Assembly (NCBI GenBank): GCA_030427985.1 | Contig: JAUIBH010000008.1 | Location: 1 to 64,000, forward strand | Length of the DNA stretch: 64,000 bases | Direction of reading: 5' to 3' | Origin: Bacteroidia bacterium | GTDB taxonomy: Bacteria > Bacteroidota > Bacteroidia > Flavobacteriales > Flavobacteriaceae | In this document: positions 41,505 through 50,540 of the stretch, piece by piece | Layout of the letters: each line of letters opens with the position of its first letter | How positions within the stretch are numbered: position 1 is the first letter of the stretch | Position numbers and translations under genes: made by a program | Notes under the pieces: generated by a model | The model's input: only the letters and a program-made list of their open reading frames with translations | Database searches by the model: none | Told to the model about the DNA's origin: nothing

Positions 41505-41724
41505 GCAAAATCGAGTCTTTTTGGTGCCTCTATTTTGAAATTTCCTCTCGGGTCCATTCAATAGCCGTTATTGAAACTAAAATTAGGTGTTTTTTTCACA
41601 CTTTTCCAATAAATTTAAACCCAAGTACGGCCATCAGTTCTATCTTTGGCTGTACATTTATACTTAATTTTCGTGGATTACATACGAATAGCAAAATCTA
41701 AATGTATGAAATGTACCATAGAAT

Positions 41725-41736
41725 TCAAACGTTTGA
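41725..41736. promoter_or_regulatory. Perfect palindrome TCAAACGTTTGA, possible operator in a divergent intergenic region
   Basis: 12-bp perfect inverted repeat, 37 bp upstream of the 41773 start and between divergent genes. Confidence 0.35.
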
Positions 41737-41772
41737 GATGAATATGAAAATGCTAAACTTAACTCATGTGAT

Positions 41773-42804
41773 ATGAAATATGTGGTCTGTGAAAAGCCCG
41801 GTAAATTTGTCCTAAAGGAAAAAGAAGTTCCCATCCGAAAAAGAAATGAAGCATTACTGCGCATAAAAAATGTGGGTATTTGTGGCACCGACATCCATGC
41901 GTATGGCGGAAACCAAGCCTTTTTTACCTATCCACGAATTTTAGGTCATGAACTTTGTGCTGAAGTCGTTGAGGTTGAAAACAACAATACAACTATAAAA
42001 GTGGGGGACAGAGTGGCCATAATGCCCTATTTAAGCTGTGGTACGTGCAGTGCCTGTACCAATGGAAAAACAAATTGTTGTTCCAACATTAAAGTGATTG
42101 GGGTCCACACGGATGGCGGCATGCAGGAGTTTATAAGCCTGCCTACAAGTGTATTGATTCCGGTAAACCACCTTACGGATAATGAGACGGTTATCATTGA
42201 ACCCTTGGCGATAGCCGCCCACGCCATACGTAGGGCAGGTTTAAAGAAAGGGGAGACCATTGTTGTCATGGGATGTGGACCCATTGGAATTGCATTAATG
42301 GCTCAGGCCAAAATAATTGGGGCACGTGTCATTGCCCTAGATATCGATAACAAACGTTTGGCGTATGCCCAGGATCATATGGGTGCAGATTTTATCATAA
42401 ATACTGTGGAAGAAAATGCTGAGGAAAAGATTATGGCGCTTACCAATGGCAATCTGTGTGAGGTTGTATTTGATGCCACTGGGGCAAAACGGGCATTGGA
42501 GGAAGGGCCAAAATTCATGTGCCATGGGGGAAGGTACGTTTTGGTTGGTTTATCTAAAGGCGATTTGGTCTACAATCATCCGCAGATCCATGCCAAAGAA
42601 ACTACATTGCTATGCAGCAGAAATGCCACCTATGAAGATTTTGAGCATGTTATACAGATGATCAAAAGTTTTCCAACCGATAAATACATCACCCATAGAA
42701 TGACATTTTCATCACTCCCTGAAACCTTTGATGGTTTTATTGGTTCTGATGATTTGGCCGTGAAAGCGGTAATAGATTTGGATAAAATTGATTCGAAGGG
42801 GTAA
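41773..42804 (+). CDS. Zinc-binding medium-chain alcohol dehydrogenase family protein
   Basis: GICGTDIHAYGGNQAFFTYPRILGHELCAEVVEV, four-Cys lobe CGTCSACTNGKTNCC, VVMGCGPIGIALMAQAKIIGARVIALDID. Confidence 0.94.
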   Translation: MKYVVCEKPGKFVLKEKEVPIRKRNEALLRIKNVGICGTDIHAYGGNQAFFTYPRILGHELCAEVVEVENNNTTIKVGDRVAIMPYLSCGTCSACTNGKTNCCSNIKVIGVHTDGGMQEFISLPTSVLIPVNHLTDNETVIIEPLAIAAHAIRRAGLKKGETIVVMGCGPIGIALMAQAKIIGARVIALDIDNKRLAYAQDHMGADFIINTVEENAEEKIMALTNGNLCEVVFDATGAKRALEEGPKFMCHGGRYVLVGLSKGDLVYNHPQIHAKETTLLCSRNATYEDFEHVIQMIKSFPTDKYITHRMTFSSLPETFDGFIGSDDLAVKAVIDLDKIDSKG

Positions 42805-42851
42805 AATTCACGTTTCATCAGAAGCGTATCTTCCTCAAATAAATAGCATAT

Positions 42852-44282
42852 ATGTCAAGAAAAAGACCCATTAAAATTGTTCAATTCGGTGAAGGCAACT
42901 TTTTACGGGCATTTGTGGACTTCGCATTCCATAAACTTAACACCGAATTGGATTTTAACGCAGGAATTGCGGTGGTACAGCCCATTGAAAAAGGACTAAT
43001 TGATGTTCTTAATGAGCAGGATGGCCAGTATGCCCTTTTTTCAAAAGGAGTAGTGAACGGTATTGAAGTTCAAGAAAAATACGTGATTGATTCCATCGAA
43101 TATGCTGTGAATCCCTATGTTGATTTTGAATCCTTCAAAAAATTGGCCCATGAGCCCGAACTACAATTTGTAATCTCCAATACTACGGAAGCCGGAATTG
43201 CCTACAATGAAGACGATGCCCAAGAAATGGCTCCGCCCAATTCATTTCCGGCCAAGTTGACCGTTTTTTTATATGAACGTTTCAAACATTTTAAAGGAAA
43301 CAAGGATAAGGGCCTTACCATTATTCCATGTGAACTTATCAATACCAATGCGGATGCATTAAAAAAATTCATACTTCAATATAGTGAAGCCTGGCAATTG
43401 GGTCCGGATTTCAAAAATTGGGTTGACAGGGACTGTAGTTTTCACAATACATTGGTGGATAGGATTGTTCCAGGGTATCCCAAGGATGATATTTTAAGCT
43501 ATACCCAACAATTGGATTATGAGGACAAATTGATCGTTACTTCAGAGGAGTTCTTTTTGTGGGTAATAGAGGGTGATGAAACGCTCAAGAAAAAGCTGCC
43601 ATTTCATAAAACGGGATTAGATGTAAAAATCGTTCCCAATATGCAACCCTACAGGACCAGAAAAGTACGTATTTTGAATGGAGCCCATACGGTAATGGTA
43701 CCTTTTTCTTTAATGTACGGAAATAGTACTGTAAAAGAGACCGTTGACGATAAATTCACGGGAAAATTTGTTTCAGACCTTATTTTTGATGAGATCATCC
43801 CCACTTTGGAACTGGATAAAGAAGAACTGGAAATTTTTGCCAATGCCGTTTTGGATAGGTTCAGAAACCCCTTCATCAAACATTATCTGGCCAGCATTGC
43901 ACTGAATTCCATTTCCAAATTTAAAGTAAGGGTGTTGCCAAGCCTCTTACAGTACCAGAAGAATACAGGTGAACTACCTCCAAGACTGGTCTTTGCCTTT
44001 GCATGTCTGCTCAGATTTTACAAAGGTGATTGGAAGGAGAAAAAACTCCCAGTGAATGATGATGAAAACGTTGTATCTTTTATCCAGAACATTTGGAATT
44101 CATCAAGTAAAATTCAAGCCGTGGTTGATGCCATAATTGGTGAGGAAAGCTTTTGGGATCAGAACTTGACCAAAGTAGCAGGTTTGAGCCAATCCCTTAC
44201 GCTCGCCATGGAACATATTGAAAGGAATGGGATAGAAGAAGGTTTCAACGCATTTTGCAATCATATAAAAAAACAAAAATGA
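42852..44282 (+). CDS. uxaB: Tagaturonate reductase (altronate oxidoreductase) family, mannitol dehydrogenase superfamily
   Basis: KIVQFGEGNFLRAFVDFAFHKLN ... TRKVRILNGAHTVMVPFSLMYG. Confidence 0.87.
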   Translation: MSRKRPIKIVQFGEGNFLRAFVDFAFHKLNTELDFNAGIAVVQPIEKGLIDVLNEQDGQYALFSKGVVNGIEVQEKYVIDSIEYAVNPYVDFESFKKLAHEPELQFVISNTTEAGIAYNEDDAQEMAPPNSFPAKLTVFLYERFKHFKGNKDKGLTIIPCELINTNADALKKFILQYSEAWQLGPDFKNWVDRDCSFHNTLVDRIVPGYPKDDILSYTQQLDYEDKLIVTSEEFFLWVIEGDETLKKKLPFHKTGLDVKIVPNMQPYRTRKVRILNGAHTVMVPFSLMYGNSTVKETVDDKFTGKFVSDLIFDEIIPTLELDKEELEIFANAVLDRFRNPFIKHYLASIALNSISKFKVRVLPSLLQYQKNTGELPPRLVFAFACLLRFYKGDWKEKKLPVNDDENVVSFIQNIWNSSSKIQAVVDAIIGEESFWDQNLTKVAGLSQSLTLAMEHIERNGIEEGFNAFCNHIKKQK

Positions 44283-45886
44283 AACAACTGATAAAGGTGC
44301 ATCCTAATGACAATGTGGCCATAGCCCTTGTGGATTTGTCCAAGGGAGACCATATTGAGTTTGAGGATATACGGTTGGAATTACGCTCTGACGTTCCAGC
44401 CAAACATAAAATCAATTTACAACCGCTCAGCAAAGGGGATAAGATTTATATGTATGGGGTTTTAGTGGGCACGGCAAAAAAAGAGTTGGAAAAAGGGGTG
44501 CAATTGACGACTGAAAATGTCATTCATGAAAGTGCCATTACCACAGGACGAAATGGGAAATCGGATTGGTCGCCACCTGATATTTCCAAATGGAAAGACA
44601 GACAATTTCTAGGCTATCATAGAGCTGATGGGCAGGTGGGAACCGAGAATGTATGGTTGTTTTTTCCACTTGTTTTTTGTGAGAACAAGAACATTGAGCG
44701 TTTAAAGGAAATATTTGACAAGGAACTGTATATAGAGGAGGTGAGTGAGCAAAGACAGCTTCTTCGGAGCCTCATTAATGGAGAGGAAGAAACCGCCCAA
44801 CCCCAATTGGAGCGAAAATCCGTTTTCCAAAACGTTAAGGTGAAATTCATTACCCATCAAGGTGGGTGCGGTGGAATACGGCAAGACTCCGAATTGCTGG
44901 CCAAATTATTGGCAGGCTATGTAAACAATCCCAATGTTGCCGGCGCCACCGTACTGAGTTTGGGCTGCCAGAACCTACAAATCAAAACCTTTAAGGAAGC
45001 ACTGAACACTATTAACCCAGACATAGGAAAACCAGTCCTGATTTACGAACAGCAACAAATGGGTACTGTAGATAATATGCTGAATACCATCATAAAGGAA
45101 ACCTATGAAGCATTGATCAAAGCCAACGATATTGAAAGACAAGCTGCCCCACTCTCCAAATTAAAACTGGGTCTGGAATGTGGTGGCTCAGATGGGTTTT
45201 CAGGTATATCAGCCAACCCAACCTTGGGATATGTGTCTGATGTTTTGGCTACTTTGGGTGGTTCACCCATTCTTTCCGAGTTTCCTGAACTTTGTGGGGT
45301 AGAGCAGGAGTTGGTCAATCGGTGTGTTGACGATAAAAAGGCCGATAAATTTCTCAGCTTGATGAAAGCCTATGAAAAATCTGCTATCGATGCTGGATCA
45401 GGTTTTGATATGAACCCATCCCCCGGAAACATTAAAGATGGACTTATCACCGATGCCATGAAATCGGCCGGTGCAGCCAAAAAAGGAGGAGCCTCCCCCA
45501 TAACGGATGTGCTGGACTACACAGAATATGTGACCAAACCAGGACTTAACCTACTTTGTACGCCAGGCAACGATGTGGAAAGCACCACTGGAATGGTAGG
45601 TTCAGGAGCAAACATGGTAGTGTTTACTACGGGGCTGGGCACCCCAACTGGAAATCCCATAACACCGGTGATTAAAGTGTCATCCAACACGACTTTGGCG
45701 AAAAAAATGCCCGACATCATTGATGTGGATACAGGTCCTGTGATACGTGGTGAAAAGAGTATTGAGGAAATGGGTACCCTTCTGTTGGAATATATCATAG
45801 CTGTGGCCAGTGGCGAAAAAACCGCCAAGGCCGATATGCTAGGGCAAGATGATTTTATTCCTTGGAAAAGGGGAGTGTCCTTGTAA
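44279..45886 (+). CDS. uxaA: UxaA-family (altronate dehydratase-type) hydro-lyase
   Basis: MKQLIKVHPNDNVAIALVDLSKGD; FLGYHRADGQVGTENVWL; FITHQGGCGGIRQD; LGLECGGSDGFSGISANP. Start set to 44279, an ATGA overlap with the preceding gene. Substrate not determined by sequence. Confidence 0.9.
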   Translation: MKQLIKVHPNDNVAIALVDLSKGDHIEFEDIRLELRSDVPAKHKINLQPLSKGDKIYMYGVLVGTAKKELEKGVQLTTENVIHESAITTGRNGKSDWSPPDISKWKDRQFLGYHRADGQVGTENVWLFFPLVFCENKNIERLKEIFDKELYIEEVSEQRQLLRSLINGEEETAQPQLERKSVFQNVKVKFITHQGGCGGIRQDSELLAKLLAGYVNNPNVAGATVLSLGCQNLQIKTFKEALNTINPDIGKPVLIYEQQQMGTVDNMLNTIIKETYEALIKANDIERQAAPLSKLKLGLECGGSDGFSGISANPTLGYVSDVLATLGGSPILSEFPELCGVEQELVNRCVDDKKADKFLSLMKAYEKSAIDAGSGFDMNPSPGNIKDGLITDAMKSAGAAKKGGASPITDVLDYTEYVTKPGLNLLCTPGNDVESTTGMVGSGANMVVFTTGLGTPTGNPITPVIKVSSNTTLAKKMPDIIDVDTGPVIRGEKSIEEMGTLLLEYIIAVASGEKTAKADMLGQDDFIPWKRGVSL

Positions 45887-45889
45887 CCC

Positions 45890-46747
45890 TTATTTTTTGT
45901 ATGCGATGCAGCTTTGTTTGGAGGTCCCTAAACCTTCAATGCCAAGTTCCATGATATCGCCTGGCTTTAGGTATCTGGGTGGATTAAAACCAAGCCCAAC
46001 TCCAAAGGGTGTCCCTGTTGAAATCACGTCTCCCGGCAAAAGGGTCATAAACTGACTGATATAAGAAACCACTTCTTGAACATTAAAAATAAAATCTGAT
46101 GTAGAGGAGTGTTGTAGACGTTCACCATTAACGTCCAACCATAATTCCAGATTATTGGGATTTTGTATTTCGTCCGTTGTGGCAATAAATGGACCCAGGG
46201 GAGCAAATGTATCACAACCCTTCCCTTTGCACCATTGCCCTTCTTTCTCTATTTGGAAGGCCCTTTCGCTAATGTCATTATGAAGGACATATCCGGCAAT
46301 ATGGTCCATGGCTTCTGATTCTTCTATATAAGAAGCTTTTTTACCAATAACAATAGCGAGTTCTACCTCCCAATCGGTTTTTTTGGAATTTTTGGGGATA
46401 ATAACCTGGTCATTTGGGCCACAAATGGCAGTGGTGGATTTAAAGAAAAGTACGGGTTCCTTAGGGATGGCCATGCCAGCCTCTTTGGCATGCATTGCAT
46501 AATTTAATCCTACACAGACAAGTTTTGAAGGTCTTGCCAAAGGTGGACCCAATCGAACTTCATTGGCCACGGTGGGGCAATCGGATTCATTGTCCTTCAA
46601 CCAATTTCTAAGTTTTTCTATGCCGTCGTTGCCAAAAAATTCCTCATTATAGTCCATTCCAAAAGCAGATACGTCAAGTTTTGTTCCATCTGCCAATTGT
46701 ACACCCGGCTTTTCTTGTCCGGTAGTTCCAAATCGAATTAATTTCAT
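45890..46747 (-). CDS. Fumarylacetoacetate hydrolase family protein
   Basis: KLVCVGLNYAMHAKEAGMAIPKEPVLFFKSTTAICGPNDQVIIP ... DWEVELAIVIGKKA ... GDVISTGTPFGVGLGFNPPRYLKPGD. Confidence 0.94.
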   Translation of the reverse strand: MKLIRFGTTGQEKPGVQLADGTKLDVSAFGMDYNEEFFGNDGIEKLRNWLKDNESDCPTVANEVRLGPPLARPSKLVCVGLNYAMHAKEAGMAIPKEPVLFFKSTTAICGPNDQVIIPKNSKKTDWEVELAIVIGKKASYIEESEAMDHIAGYVLHNDISERAFQIEKEGQWCKGKGCDTFAPLGPFIATTDEIQNPNNLELWLDVNGERLQHSSTSDFIFNVQEVVSYISQFMTLLPGDVISTGTPFGVGLGFNPPRYLKPGDIMELGIEGLGTSKQSCIAYKK

Positions 46748-46756
46748 ATGTTGTGT

Positions 46757-47533
46757 TTAACCTTTTAGTTTTATGAACCCACCATCAATGGGGTAATCTG
46801 TTCCAGTAATAAATTTTGCCTCATCTGAACAAAGGAAGAGAGCCAAGTCGGCAACCTCCTGTGGCTCTGCCATACGCCCTATGGGTTGGGTCTTGGAAAG
46901 TTTGTCAAATATTTCTTTTTCCCGACCTGGATAGTTTTTTTTAATGAAACCGTCTACAAAAGGCGTGTACACCCTCCCAGGGGAAATACAATTGCACCGT
47001 ATTCCATGGTTGATATAATCGTTGGCAATGGAATAGGTCATGGTAAGGACTGCACCCTTGGTCATTGAATAAGCAAAGCGATCTGTTATTCCTACCGAAG
47101 CAGCCACCGAAGCAATGTTTAAAATATTGCCATTTCCCTTTTTCTTCATGAAGGGGAGTATGGACTTGGTACAATTGTAGATGCCTTTTATATTCACGTT
47201 GTACAATTTATCTAAGTCTTGCTCGGATACAGCTTCAATGTTTCCTACATGGGCAATGCCCGCATTGTTCACCAAAATGTCCGGTACTTCATTTTTGGCA
47301 ATTTCGGAGATGACTTCGGTTACATTTTCTTGATTTGAAACATCGCACATGTACCCAAATGCATCCATTCCCAATGCTTTGATTTCCTCAACAACATTTA
47401 AGGAGGATTCTTGGTTGGCATCTAAAATATGGACCTTTGCACCTTGTTGGGCAAATGTCATGGAAATTGCTTTTCCAATTCCGCTGCCGCCTCCGGTTAC
47501 AATGACAATCTTACCGTTTAAACTAAACTTCAT
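46757..47533 (-). CDS. SDR family oxidoreductase, candidate 2-keto-3-deoxy-L-fuconate dehydrogenase
   Basis: VTGGGSGIGKAISMTFAQQGAKVHILDAN, NNAGIAHVGN, YSMTKGAVLTMTYSIANDY, CISPGRVYTPFVDGF. Role from context. Confidence 0.9.
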   Translation of the reverse strand: MKFSLNGKIVIVTGGGSGIGKAISMTFAQQGAKVHILDANQESSLNVVEEIKALGMDAFGYMCDVSNQENVTEVISEIAKNEVPDILVNNAGIAHVGNIEAVSEQDLDKLYNVNIKGIYNCTKSILPFMKKKGNGNILNIASVAASVGITDRFAYSMTKGAVLTMTYSIANDYINHGIRCNCISPGRVYTPFVDGFIKKNYPGREKEIFDKLSKTQPIGRMAEPQEVADLALFLCSDEAKFITGTDYPIDGGFIKLKG

Positions 47534-47966
47534 TTTACCTGTTGCTTCTATTCTTTCTGTTTCTTTTGACTATGGGCAATACTAGGAAACAAGGCATCTA
47601 GGTGCTCAATGCAATAATAGTCAGTTTTTTCATTAAATGGAGGAGGAGCACTGTTTTTCCTGTTTATAGAAATCTTGTCCCGGACAAAAATTACCAAAGG
47701 AAATTTTAGCTGCCTGTTTGTTGGGTATGTACCTTTTAAAATATTGTTTTTTTAAATTTATAAATATAGAGGTGGTTTTTTTTGATATAATGTGGTTTAA
47801 TTCAAAAATAATTTGCAAGGTTCGTAAAAAATTATTTAATTTATAAATGTAATTAAAACACTTATTGATGATTGTATATGGATTTTAGCCTGACATCCTA
47901 CATTGGACCGTTTCTACGGATCAGATAGATGGCAGCGTTTTTTTTTAACCAATAAATACGAAGCTG

Positions 47967-48830
47967 TTGGAAAATATGCCTACTACACGATTTGACGAAT
48001 CTAGAACCGCCCTAAAACCTTACGGGATGAGGTGTGAGTTGTGGCAGCCAAAAAGGATGAAAAGGGAAGAGCGGCACAATGAATTGGAAATCAATTTTAT
48101 GCCCAATTGTTCCATTACCTATCTTATCAGTAATCGTAAGTTTAAAATAAAAAAAGGGTCAGTAATTGCATTTTGGGCACTCATGCCACATCAAGTTATT
48201 GATTTTAAAGACGATTGTCCGTATTACGTCATCACTATACCATTCTCAGTTTTATGTGAATGGAAACTACCCAAAACATTTCTTGATTCCATCTTTCAGG
48301 GAGAAGTACTGTTTAACCAAGAATTGGAAGATCTCCAATTTGAGAAAAAGCGTTTTGATCGATGGTCCACTGAACTTGATCGTAAGGGAACTGAACTCTA
48401 TTCGGCTTGTTCGCTGGAAATTTGTGCCTTTTTAAAAAGATTGGCTTTAAAGACCTCGTCGCTGTCCTGTCAACAGAAAGTTCAACCGCCACCCATTAAT
48501 CTTGTAGAAAGAATGGCCATGTTCATTGCGAATAACTTTACGGAGCCGATTAAAGCGGGTGATGTGGCAAATGCAGTTGGCCTCAATCCAGATTATGCCA
48601 ATTCAATTTTCAAAAAAACATTTTGCAAGACCATATCAAATTACATCATTGGCCAGCGTGTACTGTTGGCAGAAAGGAAGCTTTCAATTTCTGATGAGCC
48701 AATCACTTCATTGGCATTTCAATCTGGTTTTAGTTCTATAAGTAGGTTTAATGCAGCTTTTAAGAAAAAAAACAACTTGACTCCCAGGGAGTATCGAAAA
48801 AAGCATTTGCTAAACCTTCAAATGAAGTAG
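47967..48830 (+). CDS. AraC family transcriptional regulator, N-terminal cupin type
   Basis: C-terminal HTH: EPIKAGDVANAVGLNPDYANSIFKKTFCKTISNYIIGQRVLLAERKLSISDEPITSLAFQSGFSSISRFNAAFKKKNNLTPREYRK. Confidence 0.92.
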   Translation: MENMPTTRFDESRTALKPYGMRCELWQPKRMKREERHNELEINFMPNCSITYLISNRKFKIKKGSVIAFWALMPHQVIDFKDDCPYYVITIPFSVLCEWKLPKTFLDSIFQGEVLFNQELEDLQFEKKRFDRWSTELDRKGTELYSACSLEICAFLKRLALKTSSLSCQQKVQPPPINLVERMAMFIANNFTEPIKAGDVANAVGLNPDYANSIFKKTFCKTISNYIIGQRVLLAERKLSISDEPITSLAFQSGFSSISRFNAAFKKKNNLTPREYRKKHLLNLQMK

Positions 48831-48884
48831 CGCCTCTGCTGTTTTAATATTGATCTATCCTTCTTGTTTTACTTTTTACCAAAT

Positions 48885-48920
48885 AAAAAAAACCACCTGT
48901 TTTGCAACAAGTGGCTTTTT
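48885..48920. terminator. Bidirectional terminator between araC-type and susD-type genes
   Basis: AAAAAAAACCACCTGTT-TTGC-AACAAGTGGCTTTTT, one internal mismatch. Confidence 0.7.
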
Positions 48921-48958
48921 AAAAATAACTAACTCAAAATAATTATCACTGATTCTAT

Positions 48959-50536
48959 TTATGGGACATCCCAAAAAACTCGGGAAATCAGATTATCCCC
49001 CCCAATGGCAGTAGCTGCCGCTGCATAGTTTTCTGCGTTTGCAGAAGCCTCGGCATCTGGGTAGGACATTCTATGTACAAAACCATCCCCACCATTGGCC
49101 AAAAGGTTGTCGTTGAAATCATTTCTCTCTAAATCGGGGAAGCCACTTCTTCGCACATTGGCAAAGGCTTCTGTCCCGTTTCTAAAGTTGACCAACCAAT
49201 ATTGCGTATTGATCAACTCCAATGCATTGCCTGCATCATATGCAACCTCAGGTTCTGCCAAATAGGCATTTATTTCGGCATTTGAGATGGGCGTAACATT
49301 TGGATAAAGTGCATAAGCTTGCATATCTGCCCTTATTCCTTGCTCGTAAAGTGCTTCTGGATCTCCAGATATCCATCCCCTAAATGCAGCCTCTGCCATG
49401 AGCAAAGAGGTTTGTGCATAGGTTACATAAAAATCCGGTGCAGCAGGTGATGCCACAGCAAAAATATTGATCTGCGAGTAAGCCAGTCCTGCACCATTAG
49501 TGCCACGATACCCTAGAGAAGTGTCCGATAGTTCCAAATCTGAAACCCCGATTGGCACCCCAAATTGGTTGGCCAAATCGGTATCTGGGTCAGTGTCATT
49601 AGCCACTGCACCTGGGTCATCATACGTAGCGATCATGTATTGGCCCCTAGGGTCGTTTGTGGATTTTAGTTGGTCCACCAAAGGTTCGGCTGCATAATTA
49701 AAAAATGAGAAGTTTCGCAAACCATTGTTGTCGCCTTGAGTAAATGTACTTCCATCATACTTTACATAAGCGTTGTCTGCGTTTGAGGTCATAACCCCTC
49801 CGGCAACAGCTTCGGCAACTATGGACTCGGCTCTGGAAGCATTTACTTTTGAATAGCGCATGCCCAACCTTAGCAAAAGTGAATTGCCCAATTTTCTCCA
49901 TTTTTCTGCCTGAGCGGAGGCCCCACCGGTGGGGTTTTCGCTATTGGCCCCATAGAAAAGGTCTTCAGGGACAAAACCTCCATTTGAACTCAGTGCTGCA
50001 ATGGCTTCGGTGAGCTCATTGTATAGATCCTCATAGATGGCTTCATCATCATCATAGGCTGGGAAGTAAATGAGTTCACTTACGGCCTTAGCGGCATTAA
50101 AGTAAGGGATATCTGCATAGTTGTCCACAAGGCCCATAAAAATTTGGGCTTTCCAAATGCGGATCATACTGGTAAGGTTTGTTCTATTACCACCCTCATC
50201 TTGGCTTAACAAGATCAAAGCCTGCTCAAGATTCCTGATGTCAGAGGGATATGAACCGTTCCACTTTGGATTGCTGACCCCATCAATGTCTTCATTGAAA
50301 TTAAAACCCAGGGTAGCACCTTGGTTAAATGGGTTTACAAAATGTTGCACAATAGTATGTTCGGCAGACCAAGTTCCTAAATGGCTCCGTTGCGCCCCAG
50401 CGAACAATAGTGCAGGGTCAACTTCCGTTACCGCGTAAGGATTTGTGTTCACTTCCACAAAATCTTCGTCACATCCACTCATACCGATAACCAGGCAAAC
50501 AAAGACTATATGTTTTATATATTTTATCGTTTTCAT
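48959..50536 (-). CDS. SusD/RagB family outer-membrane lipoprotein
   Basis: Lipobox VFVCLVIGMSGCDEDFVEVNTNPYAVTEVDPALLFAGAQ; AEKWRKLGNSLLLRLGMRYSKV. Start set to MKTIKYIKH. Confidence 0.92.
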   Translation of the reverse strand: MKTIKYIKHIVFVCLVIGMSGCDEDFVEVNTNPYAVTEVDPALLFAGAQRSHLGTWSAEHTIVQHFVNPFNQGATLGFNFNEDIDGVSNPKWNGSYPSDIRNLEQALILLSQDEGGNRTNLTSMIRIWKAQIFMGLVDNYADIPYFNAAKAVSELIYFPAYDDDEAIYEDLYNELTEAIAALSSNGGFVPEDLFYGANSENPTGGASAQAEKWRKLGNSLLLRLGMRYSKVNASRAESIVAEAVAGGVMTSNADNAYVKYDGSTFTQGDNNGLRNFSFFNYAAEPLVDQLKSTNDPRGQYMIATYDDPGAVANDTDPDTDLANQFGVPIGVSDLELSDTSLGYRGTNGAGLAYSQINIFAVASPAAPDFYVTYAQTSLLMAEAAFRGWISGDPEALYEQGIRADMQAYALYPNVTPISNAEINAYLAEPEVAYDAGNALELINTQYWLVNFRNGTEAFANVRRSGFPDLERNDFNDNLLANGGDGFVHRMSYPDAEASANAENYAAAATAIGGDNLISRVFWDVP

Positions 50537-50540
50537 AGTT

